Source: Streptomyces marianii
GTDB taxonomy: Bacteria; Actinomycetota; Actinomycetes; Streptomycetales; Streptomycetaceae
Assembly (NCBI RefSeq): GCF_005795905.1
Contig: NZ_VAWE01000001.1
Location: 7,877,501 to 7,941,500, forward strand
Length of the DNA stretch: 64,000 bases
Direction of reading: 5' to 3'
Shown here one piece after another: positions 26,156 to 33,677 of the stretch (position 1 is the stretch's first letter; each line of letters starts with the position of its first letter). Below the pieces are notes generated by a model. That model was not told the origin of the DNA. It saw nothing but the letters and a program-made list of their open reading frames with translations, and searched no databases. Both the position numbers and the translations under genes were made by a program.

Positions 26156-27487
26156 ATGACCACCCCGCACGGCTACTCGCCGCCGCCCTCCGGCATCGGC
26201 GGACGGCGCCCCACCGCCACCGCGTTGTACGGGCCGCACCTCGACGGCGACGCCATGCCCGCGCTGTACGAGGAACTCCGCAGGAACCACGGCCCGGTGG
26301 CCCCCGTCACCGTCGCGCCGGGCATCGAGGCCTGGCTCGTGCTCGGCCATCGCGAGCTGCTCCGGCTCACCCGCGACGAACAGGACTTCTCCCACGACCC
26401 GCGCCGCTGGAGCCTGCTGCGCGAGGGCCGGGTGCCGCGCGATTCGCCGATCCTGCCGTTCGTGGGCTGGCGGCCCGCGCTGCTGTTCGCCGACGGTCAG
26501 CAGCACCGCCGGATGAGGGCCGCCGTCTCCGACGCCCTGGCCGGGATCGACGGGCACGAACTGCGGCGAGGCGTACGGTCCGCCGCCGAGGAACTGATCG
26601 CGTCGTTCGCCGAGCGCCGCGAGGCCGACCTCGTACCCCACTACGCGCACCGGCTTCCGTTGCAGGTCATCACGGGACTCCTCGGACTGGACGCGCGGAC
26701 CGGCAGCCGGCTCGTCCACGCGATCTCCGGCCTGGCCGCCGCGACGGCCGACTCCGGCAGGGCGAGCAGGCGGATCAACGCGATCCTCCTCGCCCTGATC
26801 GACCGGAAGCGGACCCGGCCCGGTGACGACATCACCTCGGCCCTGCTGCACCACCCGGCACGTCTCACCGACGAGGAGGTGCTGCACAACCTCGTGGTCA
26901 TGTTCGTCGCCGGCCATCAGACCACCGTCAACTGGATCGCCACGACCCTGCGCGTCCTGCTCTGCGACCCGGCGCTCCGCTCCTCGCTGACGGGCGGACA
27001 CCTCAGCGTCGACGACGCACTCGACCTCGTGCTGTGGCGCTTCCCGCCGACGCAGAACTTCCCGGCCCGCTACGCCACCCGCGATCTCCGTTTCGGAGGC
27101 CAGTCCATCCGGGCCGGCGACATGCTGATCCTCGGGCTCGCCGCCGCCAACGCCGACCCGGCCGTGCTGCCCCCCGGCGGCCCCGTCACCGGCAACCGCT
27201 CCCATCTCGCGTTCGGCGCGGGACCGCACACGTGTCCGGCTCAGGACCCGGCCCGGCTGATCACCCGAACCGCCGTGGACACCGTCCGGCACCGGCTGCC
27301 CGACATGGAGCTGGCCGTGGACGAGTCGGAGCTCGCCTGGGTGTCGTCGCCCTGGAGCAAGGGGCTGGCCGCCCTCCCCGTCCGCTTCACCGATCCTCAG
27401 CTCCCCCGGACCCCACGACCGGGCGAGCCGGGCCGCACCGCCCGCCCAGGCCATCCGGCCGCCCCACAGACAGGAGAGGCCCGTTGA
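26156..27487 (+). CDS. conservon cytochrome P450, CYP157-like, lacking the ExxR motif
   Basis: A 443-residue P450 fold protein, the first of two in this conservon. The I-helix has AGHQTT (252-257) and the heme loop FGAGPHTC with Cys360. In the K helix, where nearly all P450s have Glu-x-x-Arg, the sequence is DLVLW (290-294): Asp at the Glu position and Leu at the Arg position. CYP157 proteins of S. coelicolor conservons are known to lack ExxR (EQSLW-type), so this is the same group with a further change. ATG 26156 is chosen for its GGGAGG site; GTG 26138 overlapping cvnD is an alternative. Substrate unknown; it may be structural or regulatory. Confidence 0.9.
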   Translation: MTTPHGYSPPPSGIGGRRPTATALYGPHLDGDAMPALYEELRRNHGPVAPVTVAPGIEAWLVLGHRELLRLTRDEQDFSHDPRRWSLLREGRVPRDSPILPFVGWRPALLFADGQQHRRMRAAVSDALAGIDGHELRRGVRSAAEELIASFAERREADLVPHYAHRLPLQVITGLLGLDARTGSRLVHAISGLAAATADSGRASRRINAILLALIDRKRTRPGDDITSALLHHPARLTDEEVLHNLVVMFVAGHQTTVNWIATTLRVLLCDPALRSSLTGGHLSVDDALDLVLWRFPPTQNFPARYATRDLRFGGQSIRAGDMLILGLAAANADPAVLPPGGPVTGNRSHLAFGAGPHTCPAQDPARLITRTAVDTVRHRLPDMELAVDESELAWVSSPWSKGLAALPVRFTDPQLPRTPRPGEPGRTARPGHPAAPQTGEAR

Positions 27488-28719
27488 ACACCTCACCGAG
27501 CACCCCGCACCGGATGGACCCGGCCGGTGGCTGCCCGCACGCGGACAACGCCCGGCTGCTGGCGCGGGGGGCGGTGGCTCCCGTCGTCCTCCCCGGCGAC
27601 GTGGCGGGCATGGCCGTCCTGGGCCACGACGCGCTCAGGGAGTTCCTGGCCCACCCCGATGTCGCCAAGGGCGCCGAGCACTTCGCCGACCTGCGGGAGG
27701 GCCGGATCGCCGACGGCTGGCCGCTGAAGACCTTCGCCACGGTACGAGGGATGACCACGGCCGACGGGGACGACCACCGCAGGCTCAGGTCGCTGGTGAG
27801 CAAGGCGTTCACCGCACGGCGGGTCGCGGAGCTGCGCCCCCGTGTCGAGACGGTCACGGAGGAGCTGCTGGACGGCCTCGGCCGGGCCGCTGCGGAGCAC
27901 GGCGGCGTCGCCGATCTGCGCCGGTACTTCGCCATGCCGTTGCCCATGGGGGTGATCTGCGGACTCCTGGGTGTGCACGCCGAGCACCAGCAACGGCTGC
28001 ACCACCTCTCGAACCAGGTAGTCGCCACCGACATCGGCCCCGAGGAGGCGATGGCCGCCAACCGGGAGCTGGTCGACGTGCTCGGCGCCGTGGCCGCCGC
28101 GCGGGCGGAGGATCCGGGCGACGATCTCACCAGCGCGCTGATCGCCGCCCGTGAGGAGGACGGCGACCGGCTCAGCGGGCACGAACTCATCGGCACCCTG
28201 CTGCTGATGATCGTCGCGGGCCACGAGACGACACTGAACCTGATCACCAACGCGGTCCGTGCGCTGTGCGCACACCGGGACCAGCTGGAGCTGGTCCGCT
28301 CGGGCGGCGCGGCCTGGGCGGACGTCGTCGAGGAGACCCTGCGCTGGGACAGCCCCGTGAGCTACTTCCCGTTCCGCTACCCGACACGGGACCTCACCCT
28401 GGACGGTACGGTCATCCCGAAGGGCACCCCGGTCCTCGCCGGATACTCCGCCGCCGGACGGGACCCGGCCGTGCACGGGCCGGACGCGGGCCGCTTCGAC
28501 GTCACCCGGGCGTCCGTGTCACGCCACCTCTCCCTCGGCCACGGACCGCACTACTGCCTCGGGGCACCGCTCGCCCGTATGGAGGCCGCCATCGCCCTGG
28601 AGCGGCTGTTCACCCGGTTCCCCGGGCTGGACCTGGCCGTACCGGAGCCGGAACTGGCACGGCACGCCAGTTTCGTGGGGAACAGCGTCCTGGAGCTTCC
28701 GGTCCGGCCCCTGGCTTGA
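27484..28719 (+). CDS. conservon cytochrome P450, CYP154-like
   Basis: A 411-residue bacterial class I P450 with all canonical motifs: AGHETT in the I-helix (245-250), EETLRW giving Glu284-x-x-Arg287 in the K helix, and the heme loop LGHGPHYCLG with Cys358. The likely start is TTG 27484, which overlaps the previous stop (TTGA) and has GGAGAGG at ideal spacing; ATG 27514 is a fallback. CYP157-CYP154 pairs at the end of conservons are a known arrangement, and CYP154 members hydroxylate macrolides, steroids or flavonoids. The electron partner is not in the window. It closes the conservon operon; the next gene is 142 bases away. Confidence 0.9.
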   Translation: MNTSPSTPHRMDPAGGCPHADNARLLARGAVAPVVLPGDVAGMAVLGHDALREFLAHPDVAKGAEHFADLREGRIADGWPLKTFATVRGMTTADGDDHRRLRSLVSKAFTARRVAELRPRVETVTEELLDGLGRAAAEHGGVADLRRYFAMPLPMGVICGLLGVHAEHQQRLHHLSNQVVATDIGPEEAMAANRELVDVLGAVAAARAEDPGDDLTSALIAAREEDGDRLSGHELIGTLLLMIVAGHETTLNLITNAVRALCAHRDQLELVRSGGAAWADVVEETLRWDSPVSYFPFRYPTRDLTLDGTVIPKGTPVLAGYSAAGRDPAVHGPDAGRFDVTRASVSRHLSLGHGPHYCLGAPLARMEAAIALERLFTRFPGLDLAVPEPELARHASFVGNSVLELPVRPLA

Positions 28720-28861
28720 GGGGGCGCGGACCGCTTCCGTGGACCCGGGTGCGCTTCACTCGTTCGGAGCAGGCCGACCGGCCCCGTCACCGGGGCCCGG
28801 CGCAGGCTGGAGTGGTACCGAGCACCGGAAGAGCTTCGGCGCCGAAGGACAGGGAGTCAGC

Positions 28862-29308
28862 ATGGCCGGACGGTTCGAGGGGACGGTCGTGATCGACCGC
28901 CCGGTCGACGAGGTGTTCGCCTTCCTCGCGGACGGCGAGAACGACCGGAAGTTCAGCCCACGGGTGCAGGAGATGACCAGGGTCACCGACGGCCCGACGG
29001 GCGTGGGCACGGTCTACCGCAGCAAGGTGAAGGACGCGGGGATGACCACCTCGCGCGAGTTCCGGATCAGCGAGTTCGAGCCGCCGCGCCGGATCCGCTG
29101 GACGGAGGTCTCGAAGAACCTGGTGACGGCCCCCGAGGGCGGCTACGACCTGGAGGCCGTCGACACCGGGCGGACCAGGCTCACGGTGTTCAACACCCTC
29201 GAGGGCCACGGCCTCGGCAAACTGCTCGTCGGACTCGCGCTGAGTGCGGCGCGCAAGGACGCGGACGACTTCGCACGGCGCATCAAGGCGGCGGTCGAGG
29301 CGTCCTGA
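28862..29308 (+). CDS. SRPBCC-family protein (polyketide cyclase/START-like)
   Basis: A 148-residue helix-grip protein. The family signature runs from FEGTVVIDRPVDEVFAFLAD at the start, through REFRISEFEPPRRIRWTEVS and TRLTVFNTLEG, to a long C-terminal helix SAARKDADDFARRIKAAVEA that covers the hydrophobic pocket. Members bind or cyclise hydrophobic ligands, and many are uncharacterised. The ATG at 28862 follows ACAGGGAG. It stands alone after the conservon, with enough space for its own promoter. Ligand unknown. Confidence 0.88.
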   Translation: MAGRFEGTVVIDRPVDEVFAFLADGENDRKFSPRVQEMTRVTDGPTGVGTVYRSKVKDAGMTTSREFRISEFEPPRRIRWTEVSKNLVTAPEGGYDLEAVDTGRTRLTVFNTLEGHGLGKLLVGLALSAARKDADDFARRIKAAVEAS

Positions 29309-29334
29309 GCGCACGCCGGCCTCGTGCGCTCGCC

Positions 29335-29721
29335 TCATCCGCCGGCGGCGGGCGACGAATCGAGCCGCAGCCGTAGTTGCTTCTCACCGTCCCCCGACAC
29401 CGCGTGCTCCACCTCGACCGAGAAACCCGTGGTCATGGCCCGTGCGAGCCGGTCGACCGCCGCGTACGAGCCCGACAGCTCGGCTCCCACCGGCCGGTGC
29501 AGAGCCGTGGCCGCCACGGGGCCGGCGGTGCCGACAGGGGCCACGTCGTAGGTCGCCGACCAGATCGTCGGATGGCCGCCCCGGCCCTCCTGGTGGGGGT
29601 GCTCCTCTGCATCCCGGTCGCAGGGGTAGGCCGCGAGCAGCGCGCCGAAGACGGCGTCGGCGTCCTCGGGCGCGCCGGTGAGCTGGACCGATACTTCCTC
29701 GTGCCTGTCGATGACGGCCAT
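29335..29721 (-). CDS. hypothetical protein, 128 aa
   Basis: A 128-residue soluble protein that I do not recognise. It starts MAVIDRHEEVSVQLTGAPED and contains ADAVFGALLAAYPC, then a His-rich loop (EEHPHQEGRGGHP), a TIWSATYDV strand, AVDRLARAMTTGFSVEVEH and a final charged strand QLRLRLDSS. The alternating strands suggest a small alpha/beta domain. Codon usage fits its neighbours. It converges on the SRPBCC gene with 26 bases between the stops. Confidence 0.65.
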   Translation of the reverse strand: MAVIDRHEEVSVQLTGAPEDADAVFGALLAAYPCDRDAEEHPHQEGRGGHPTIWSATYDVAPVGTAGPVAATALHRPVGAELSGSYAAVDRLARAMTTGFSVEVEHAVSGDGEKQLRLRLDSSPAAGG

Positions 29722-29830
29722 GGTGATCCCCGTCCTCTCTCACGCTCGGACGTCCCACTCCAAGGTCGCACTTCCGGGCCGGAACGGCACACGGCCGGAC
29801 GGGGCGGAACGCTACGAGGGCGGTGCGGCT

Positions 29831-29864
29831 CGGTCCGTGCGGGCGGCCGGTCCGTGCGGGCGGC
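29831..29864. repeat. 17-bp tandem duplication
   Basis: CGGTCCGTGCGGGCGGC occurs twice in direct succession (29831-29847 and 29848-29864) without mismatch. Confidence 0.95.
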
Positions 29865-29970
29865 CGCCCGTCCGGTGGTGGAGCAAACCGACCCTCCTCC
29901 GGGGGCGCCCGGGCCCCCTCGGCCCGAGTCACGCGGTGACCCGGCTCCCGAATCGTCGAGCCGTGCAGCC

Positions 29971-30030
29971 GACCCGAGCCGAGCCGACCCGAGCCGACCC
30001 GAGCCGAGCCGAGCCGAGCCGAGCCGAGCC
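29971..30030. repeat. pentanucleotide tandem array, 12 units
   Basis: Twelve consecutive 5-base units: GACCC and GAGCC mixed over the first six, then six straight GAGCC copies. It is non-coding by position. Such arrays are prone to slippage, so length may vary between isolates. Confidence 0.95.
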
Positions 30031-30159
30031 GGTCGCGGCGCGAGCCGTGCCCCGTCCCCGCGCCGCTCCGCCGGCCGTCCGGAACCACGCGGAGCCGGGC
30101 CGCTCGTGGCCCGGACCCGACCCCGGCCGGCCTCGCGCCCCCGGGCGCCCCCGCGCCGC

Positions 30160-31206
30160 TCAGTCCGCGCCCGGAAGTTCCCCGGTCCGCGTCCAGCGCA
30201 GCACCTCGTCCGCGCCTCGGGCGTTGACCACGCGCGACTCCGGCACCCCGCACTCCTCGGCCCGGGCACAGCCGTTGATCTGCCAGTCGAGCTGGCCCGG
30301 AGCATGGGCGTCGGTGTCGATCGTGAAGAGCACGCCCGCTTCAGCGGCGCGCCGCAGCAGCCGGCGCGGTGGATCCAGCCGGTCCGGGCGGCAGTTGATC
30401 TCCACCGCCGTGCCGGACTCGGCGCACGCGGCGAACACCTCGTCCGCGTCGAACTCCGACTCCGGCCGTCCGCGCCCTCCGTCACGCCCCGTCAGCAGTC
30501 GTCCGGTGCAGTGCCCGAGGACGTCGACGAGCGGACTGGTCACCGCGGCGACCATCCGCCGGGTCATCGGCCCTGCCTCCATGCGGAGTCCGGAGTGCAC
30601 GGACGCGACCACCACGTCCAGCCGGTCGAGCAGCTCCGGCTCCTGGTCGAGCGAGCCGTCCGGCAGGATGTCGCACTCGATGCCGGTGAGCAGCCGGAAC
30701 GGCTGCCAGGTGCCGTTGAGTTCGGCGACCGCGTCCAGTTGCTCGCGCAGCCGGTCCGGGCTGAGCCCGCGCGCCACCGTGAGCCTGGGGGAGTGGTCGG
30801 TGAGCACGGCCCATTCGTGGCCGATGGCGGCCGCCGCGCGCCCCATCGCCTCGATGGGGCTGCCCCCGTCGGACCAGTCCGAGTGGAGATGGCAGTCCCC
30901 GCGGAGCGCCGCGCGCAGCCGCGCTCCCGGGGCGTTCTCGTCGGGCTGCGCGCCCGTGTCCTCCTCCAGCCGTCGCAGATACGCCGGCACCTGTCCGGCC
31001 AGGGCTTCCCGGACGACCTGGGCGGTCTTGGGCCCCAGGCCCCGTACCGACTCCAGCGAGCCGGCCGCGGCCCGTCCGGTGACCTCGCCCTCGCCCAGGG
31101 CCGTGACCGCCGCCGACGCCGTCCGGAAGGCACGCACCCGGTACGTGGGGGCGCCGGACCGCTCCAGCAGGAAAGCGATCCGGTCCAGTGCCTCCACCGG
31201 GTCCAT
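30160..31206 (-). CDS. PolX-like PHP-domain phosphoesterase with N-terminal HhH region
   Basis: A 348-residue protein that combines a DNA-polymerase-beta-like N-terminal helical region with a PHP metal-dependent phosphoesterase domain. Residues 1-70 match the 8-kDa lyase/HhH pattern (EALDRIAFLLERSG, then SVRGLGPKTAQVV). The PHP domain begins with GDCHLHSDWSDG (metal ligands His106 and His108), then TDHSPRLTVARGL, GIECDIL, SVHSGLR, a DVLGH motif and TIDTDAHAPGQ near the end. The order of a full PolX would include a polymerase palm between these parts; here the palm is absent and the chain is about 220 residues shorter. It may act in DNA repair as a 3' phosphoesterase; this is an inference. Confidence 0.88.
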   Translation of the reverse strand: MDPVEALDRIAFLLERSGAPTYRVRAFRTASAAVTALGEGEVTGRAAAGSLESVRGLGPKTAQVVREALAGQVPAYLRRLEEDTGAQPDENAPGARLRAALRGDCHLHSDWSDGGSPIEAMGRAAAAIGHEWAVLTDHSPRLTVARGLSPDRLREQLDAVAELNGTWQPFRLLTGIECDILPDGSLDQEPELLDRLDVVVASVHSGLRMEAGPMTRRMVAAVTSPLVDVLGHCTGRLLTGRDGGRGRPESEFDADEVFAACAESGTAVEINCRPDRLDPPRRLLRRAAEAGVLFTIDTDAHAPGQLDWQINGCARAEECGVPESRVVNARGADEVLRWTRTGELPGAD

Positions 31207-31366
31207 GGCCGGGCGCCGTCAGCACGGGCCGCGGAAACGGGCAGCGGCCACCGCCCCGCCCGCGCCGGTGCCCTGCGCCGGGCGGCCGCCGTGCGTTCTG
31301 TCGTCCGCCGCCATCACGTCACCCTTCCTCGACGGTCCGTCGCTCCCATCGTCCTCCCGCGGCACG

Positions 31367-32047
31367 TCACGAGCGACCGACGAACTTCCGCGCGAGTCTG
31401 TCGCCCAGCGTCACCGCGGCACGGTGGGACTCGATGGGAGCGACCTTGGAATCCCGGAACAGGATGTACGTCACGCCGGAGTTGACGCCTCCGGTGGCCG
31501 GATCGGGGTCTATGCCCAGCGCCCGGGCGGTGGCGTGCGACGCCTCGCCGATGAGGTCGGTGGGTCCGGCGTCGCCGACGACCGCGTACACCAGCCGGTC
31601 GCGGTGGATGACGGCGGCGACGGTACCCCCGCGGATGCGCGAGTAGTTGTAGTCCCACAGCGGACTCACCGCCGGTACGACGATGAACGGAAGGTCGGCC
31701 GAGTCCAGTGGGTACCCTTCCGAGTCCCAGTAGGCGGTCTCGGGCTGCCAGTACTCGTCGGTGTCGGGGTTGCACTCCGGGCTGCTCAGCCCGTCGCAGT
31801 CGATGTCGAGGTCCGCCTTCCAGAAGACCACCGAACTGGTGCCGCACACCGGTATGGACTCCTCCTGGTCGGCGTCGGTCCGGAACAGTCCGTCGGATAT
31901 CTGTGTGCAACTCCTGACCTTGGCCAGGAGTTCGCGGGCGGTCACGGAGCCCTCGTAGGTGTGACGGGCGGTGGCGGTGGCGGGCAGGACGGCCGCGACG
32001 AGCAGTGCCGCGCCGCACGCGGCGACGGCCTTGAAGCAAGGGGACAC
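31367..32047 (-). CDS. secreted chitosanase of glycoside hydrolase family 75
   Basis: A 226-residue exported hydrolase, expected to cleave chitosan outside the cell. A Sec signal peptide ends at about residue 27 (ACGAALLVAAVLPATATA). The GH75 core shows VFWKADLDIDCDG (74-86) and VVGDAGPTDLIGEAS (156-170), the two blocks that carry the catalytic Asp and Glu in this family. Cys48, Cys68, Cys85 and Cys91 could form disulfides. ATG 32047 precedes MSPCFKAVA. It is followed by the PHP gene after about 160 bases and is probably monocistronic. Family assignment rests on those two motifs and on the length. Confidence 0.88.
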   Translation of the reverse strand: MSPCFKAVAACGAALLVAAVLPATATARHTYEGSVTARELLAKVRSCTQISDGLFRTDADQEESIPVCGTSSVVFWKADLDIDCDGLSSPECNPDTDEYWQPETAYWDSEGYPLDSADLPFIVVPAVSPLWDYNYSRIRGGTVAAVIHRDRLVYAVVGDAGPTDLIGEASHATARALGIDPDPATGGVNSGVTYILFRDSKVAPIESHRAAVTLGDRLARKFVGRS

Positions 32048-32083
32048 GGGGTGTTTCCTCCGGTTCGGGGGCGGCGGCCGCGT

Positions 32084-32557
32084 TCAGCGGCCGCCGCGTA
32101 TGTGGTGGGCAAGCCGGTCAAGGAAGATCCGCTGGCCGGGGACGAGAAGCTTCGCCGCGCGTTCCAGGGGGAACCAGTCGACCCGGTCGACCTCCGGGAA
32201 CTCCGTCGGCACACCGGACCGCGGCGGCCACTCCATCGTGAAAGTGCCGGGGCTCACGGAACGGGGATCGAGGTCGCCCTCGACAGCCCACACCGTGACG
32301 GTCTTGCCGCCCGACTGGCGGCTCTCACCGAGGGCGATGCGCTCGCCGTCCGGGGCGGGCAGTCCGAGTTCCTCCTCGAACTCCCGCCGCGCCGCCGCCT
32401 CGGGTCGCTCCTCCGGGCCGTACTCGCCCTTGGGAATCGACCACGCGCCCTCGTCCCTGGCGGCCCAATAGGGGCCTCCCATGTGCCCGATCAGCACCTC
32501 GAGATCCGCCGCGGCGCCCCGGAACAGCAGGAGGCCGGCGCTTCGCTTGCCCGACAT
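32084..32557 (-). CDS. NUDIX hydrolase
   Basis: A 157-residue NUDIX enzyme that hydrolyses a nucleoside diphosphate linked to another group. The Nudix box runs from Gly44 to Gly65 (GEYGPEERPEAAARR then EFEEELG) and matches GX5EX7REUXEEXGU exactly. The start SAGLLLFRG and the phrase WSIPKGE are typical of the Ap4A-hydrolase-like subgroup, and the end has VDRVDWFPLERAAKLL. It precedes the chitosanase gene on the same strand with 36 bases between, so the two may be co-transcribed. Substrate not determined. Confidence 0.9.
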   Translation of the reverse strand: MSGKRSAGLLLFRGAAADLEVLIGHMGGPYWAARDEGAWSIPKGEYGPEERPEAAARREFEEELGLPAPDGERIALGESRQSGGKTVTVWAVEGDLDPRSVSPGTFTMEWPPRSGVPTEFPEVDRVDWFPLERAAKLLVPGQRIFLDRLAHHIRGGR

Positions 32558-32680
32558 GCCGCCGAGTCTGCGGGGGGCCGGCGGCCGCCGCCATCGGACC
32601 TCGGGGCCGCGGTCGCCGGGTGAACGTCATCCGCCGGGTTCACCCCTGGGAGTGGGCCGGTCCGGCCGGAGCAAGGGGGT

Positions 32681-33442
32681 CTAGCCCAGGAGAGTGGACA
32701 GGTCGACGCTCTCGTCGGCCGGGGGCGTCGCCGTCGGGACGGGCTCGTCGTAGTCCGAGAAGTCCACGGTCGCCTTCGCCGCACCGGCACTCGTGACCAC
32801 CAGGCGCACCGGGTACGGTTCGCCCTCGGTGGCGACGTACAGCGTGATCGTCCGGCCCGCCAGATTGCCCGACAGCGGGATGGCGTCTACTCCGTCGACC
32901 TCGGTCTTCTTGCCCTTGGTGAGGTCGACGTCGCTGGTGGGGACGCCCGTGAGCCGGTCGACGAACGTGTCGAGGTCGCAGACCTCGGTCATCCCCCTGA
33001 GCAGTCCGTTGTCCGTCGTGCCGCGCAGATAGCGGTCCCCGACGATCTCCTTGACCGTGTCGCCGCCGCCCGGTACCTGGTTCTTCCAGAACGCCGCGTC
33101 CGGCTTCATCCACACCGTCTCGCCCCGCTTGATGATCTCCACGGAGCCCTCGTCGCCCATGCTGACCGTGCCGGCGCAGTTGCCCGAGCGGTCGAGGGCG
33201 AGATCCAGTTCGTTCGGCGAGCCGGGCTCGCGAAGGTCGCCCTTGCTGGTGATGTGCACCGACTCGGCGCCGATCAGCGCCTCACGGGCCTTCTCCGCGA
33301 TCTGCCGGGCCGTGAGCGTCTCGATGTCGTCGCCCGCGTACGCCGTTCCGCCGGCCGCAAGCGCGACCGCGAGGAGCGCCGCGGACGACACCCGTGTCCA
33401 GCTCCTGCTCCTGGTCCCGCTCCCACGGTGAAGTGCGCTCAC
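32681..33442 (-). CDS. secreted LppX/LolA-like protein
   Basis: A 253-residue exported protein. The signal peptide (RVSSAALLAVALAAGGTAYA) ends with an AYA-G cut site, with no lipobox Cys, so it is secreted rather than lipidated. The mature chain follows the LppX/LprG-like lipid-carrier fold: TARQIAEKAREALIGAESVH, AGTVSMGDEGSVEIIKRGE, VWMKPDAAFWK, GDRYLRGT, and a C-terminal VRLVVTSAGAAKATVDFSD strand. The group is thought to bind lipids at the cell envelope. GTG 33442 follows GGGAGACGATC. Cys residues in GNCAGT and EVCDLD could pair. Confidence 0.75.
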   Translation of the reverse strand: MSALHRGSGTRSRSWTRVSSAALLAVALAAGGTAYAGDDIETLTARQIAEKAREALIGAESVHITSKGDLREPGSPNELDLALDRSGNCAGTVSMGDEGSVEIIKRGETVWMKPDAAFWKNQVPGGGDTVKEIVGDRYLRGTTDNGLLRGMTEVCDLDTFVDRLTGVPTSDVDLTKGKKTEVDGVDAIPLSGNLAGRTITLYVATEGEPYPVRLVVTSAGAAKATVDFSDYDEPVPTATPPADESVDLSTLLG

Positions 33443-33677
33443 GATCGTCTCCCGGTGACGTGACCGGCCGGGCTGATCCGCCTTCTCGAGCCTACGCCGC
33501 GGGGGCACCGGCTGCCCGTTCGGGTGAACCGCCGAAGGGTGGGGACGGGCGGCCCCGCTGAGCCCGGCCGCCGGAGGTCCGGCGGCCGTGACGGGCGGCC
33601 GACCCGGCCGTCCGTCACGTTGCGCGGCCGCCCCTGGCGCGGCAGGGTCGTAAGTGCGGCCGAAGGAGGACACAGCC

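Larger units (their letters stand above)
29722..30159. other. 438-base intergenic region rich in short repeats
   Basis: No gene is supported here. The region holds a 17-base tandem duplication (29831-29864) and a 60-base pentanucleotide array (29971-30030), listed separately. A minus-strand promoter for the 128-aa hypothetical gene should lie near its left end. Confidence 0.6.

Noticed and set aside
23014..28719. Reading the conservon as a phage or plasmid insertion
   Set aside because: Gene order cvnA-B-C-D plus CYP157/CYP154 is a normal chromosomal Streptomyces arrangement; no mobile ends seen.
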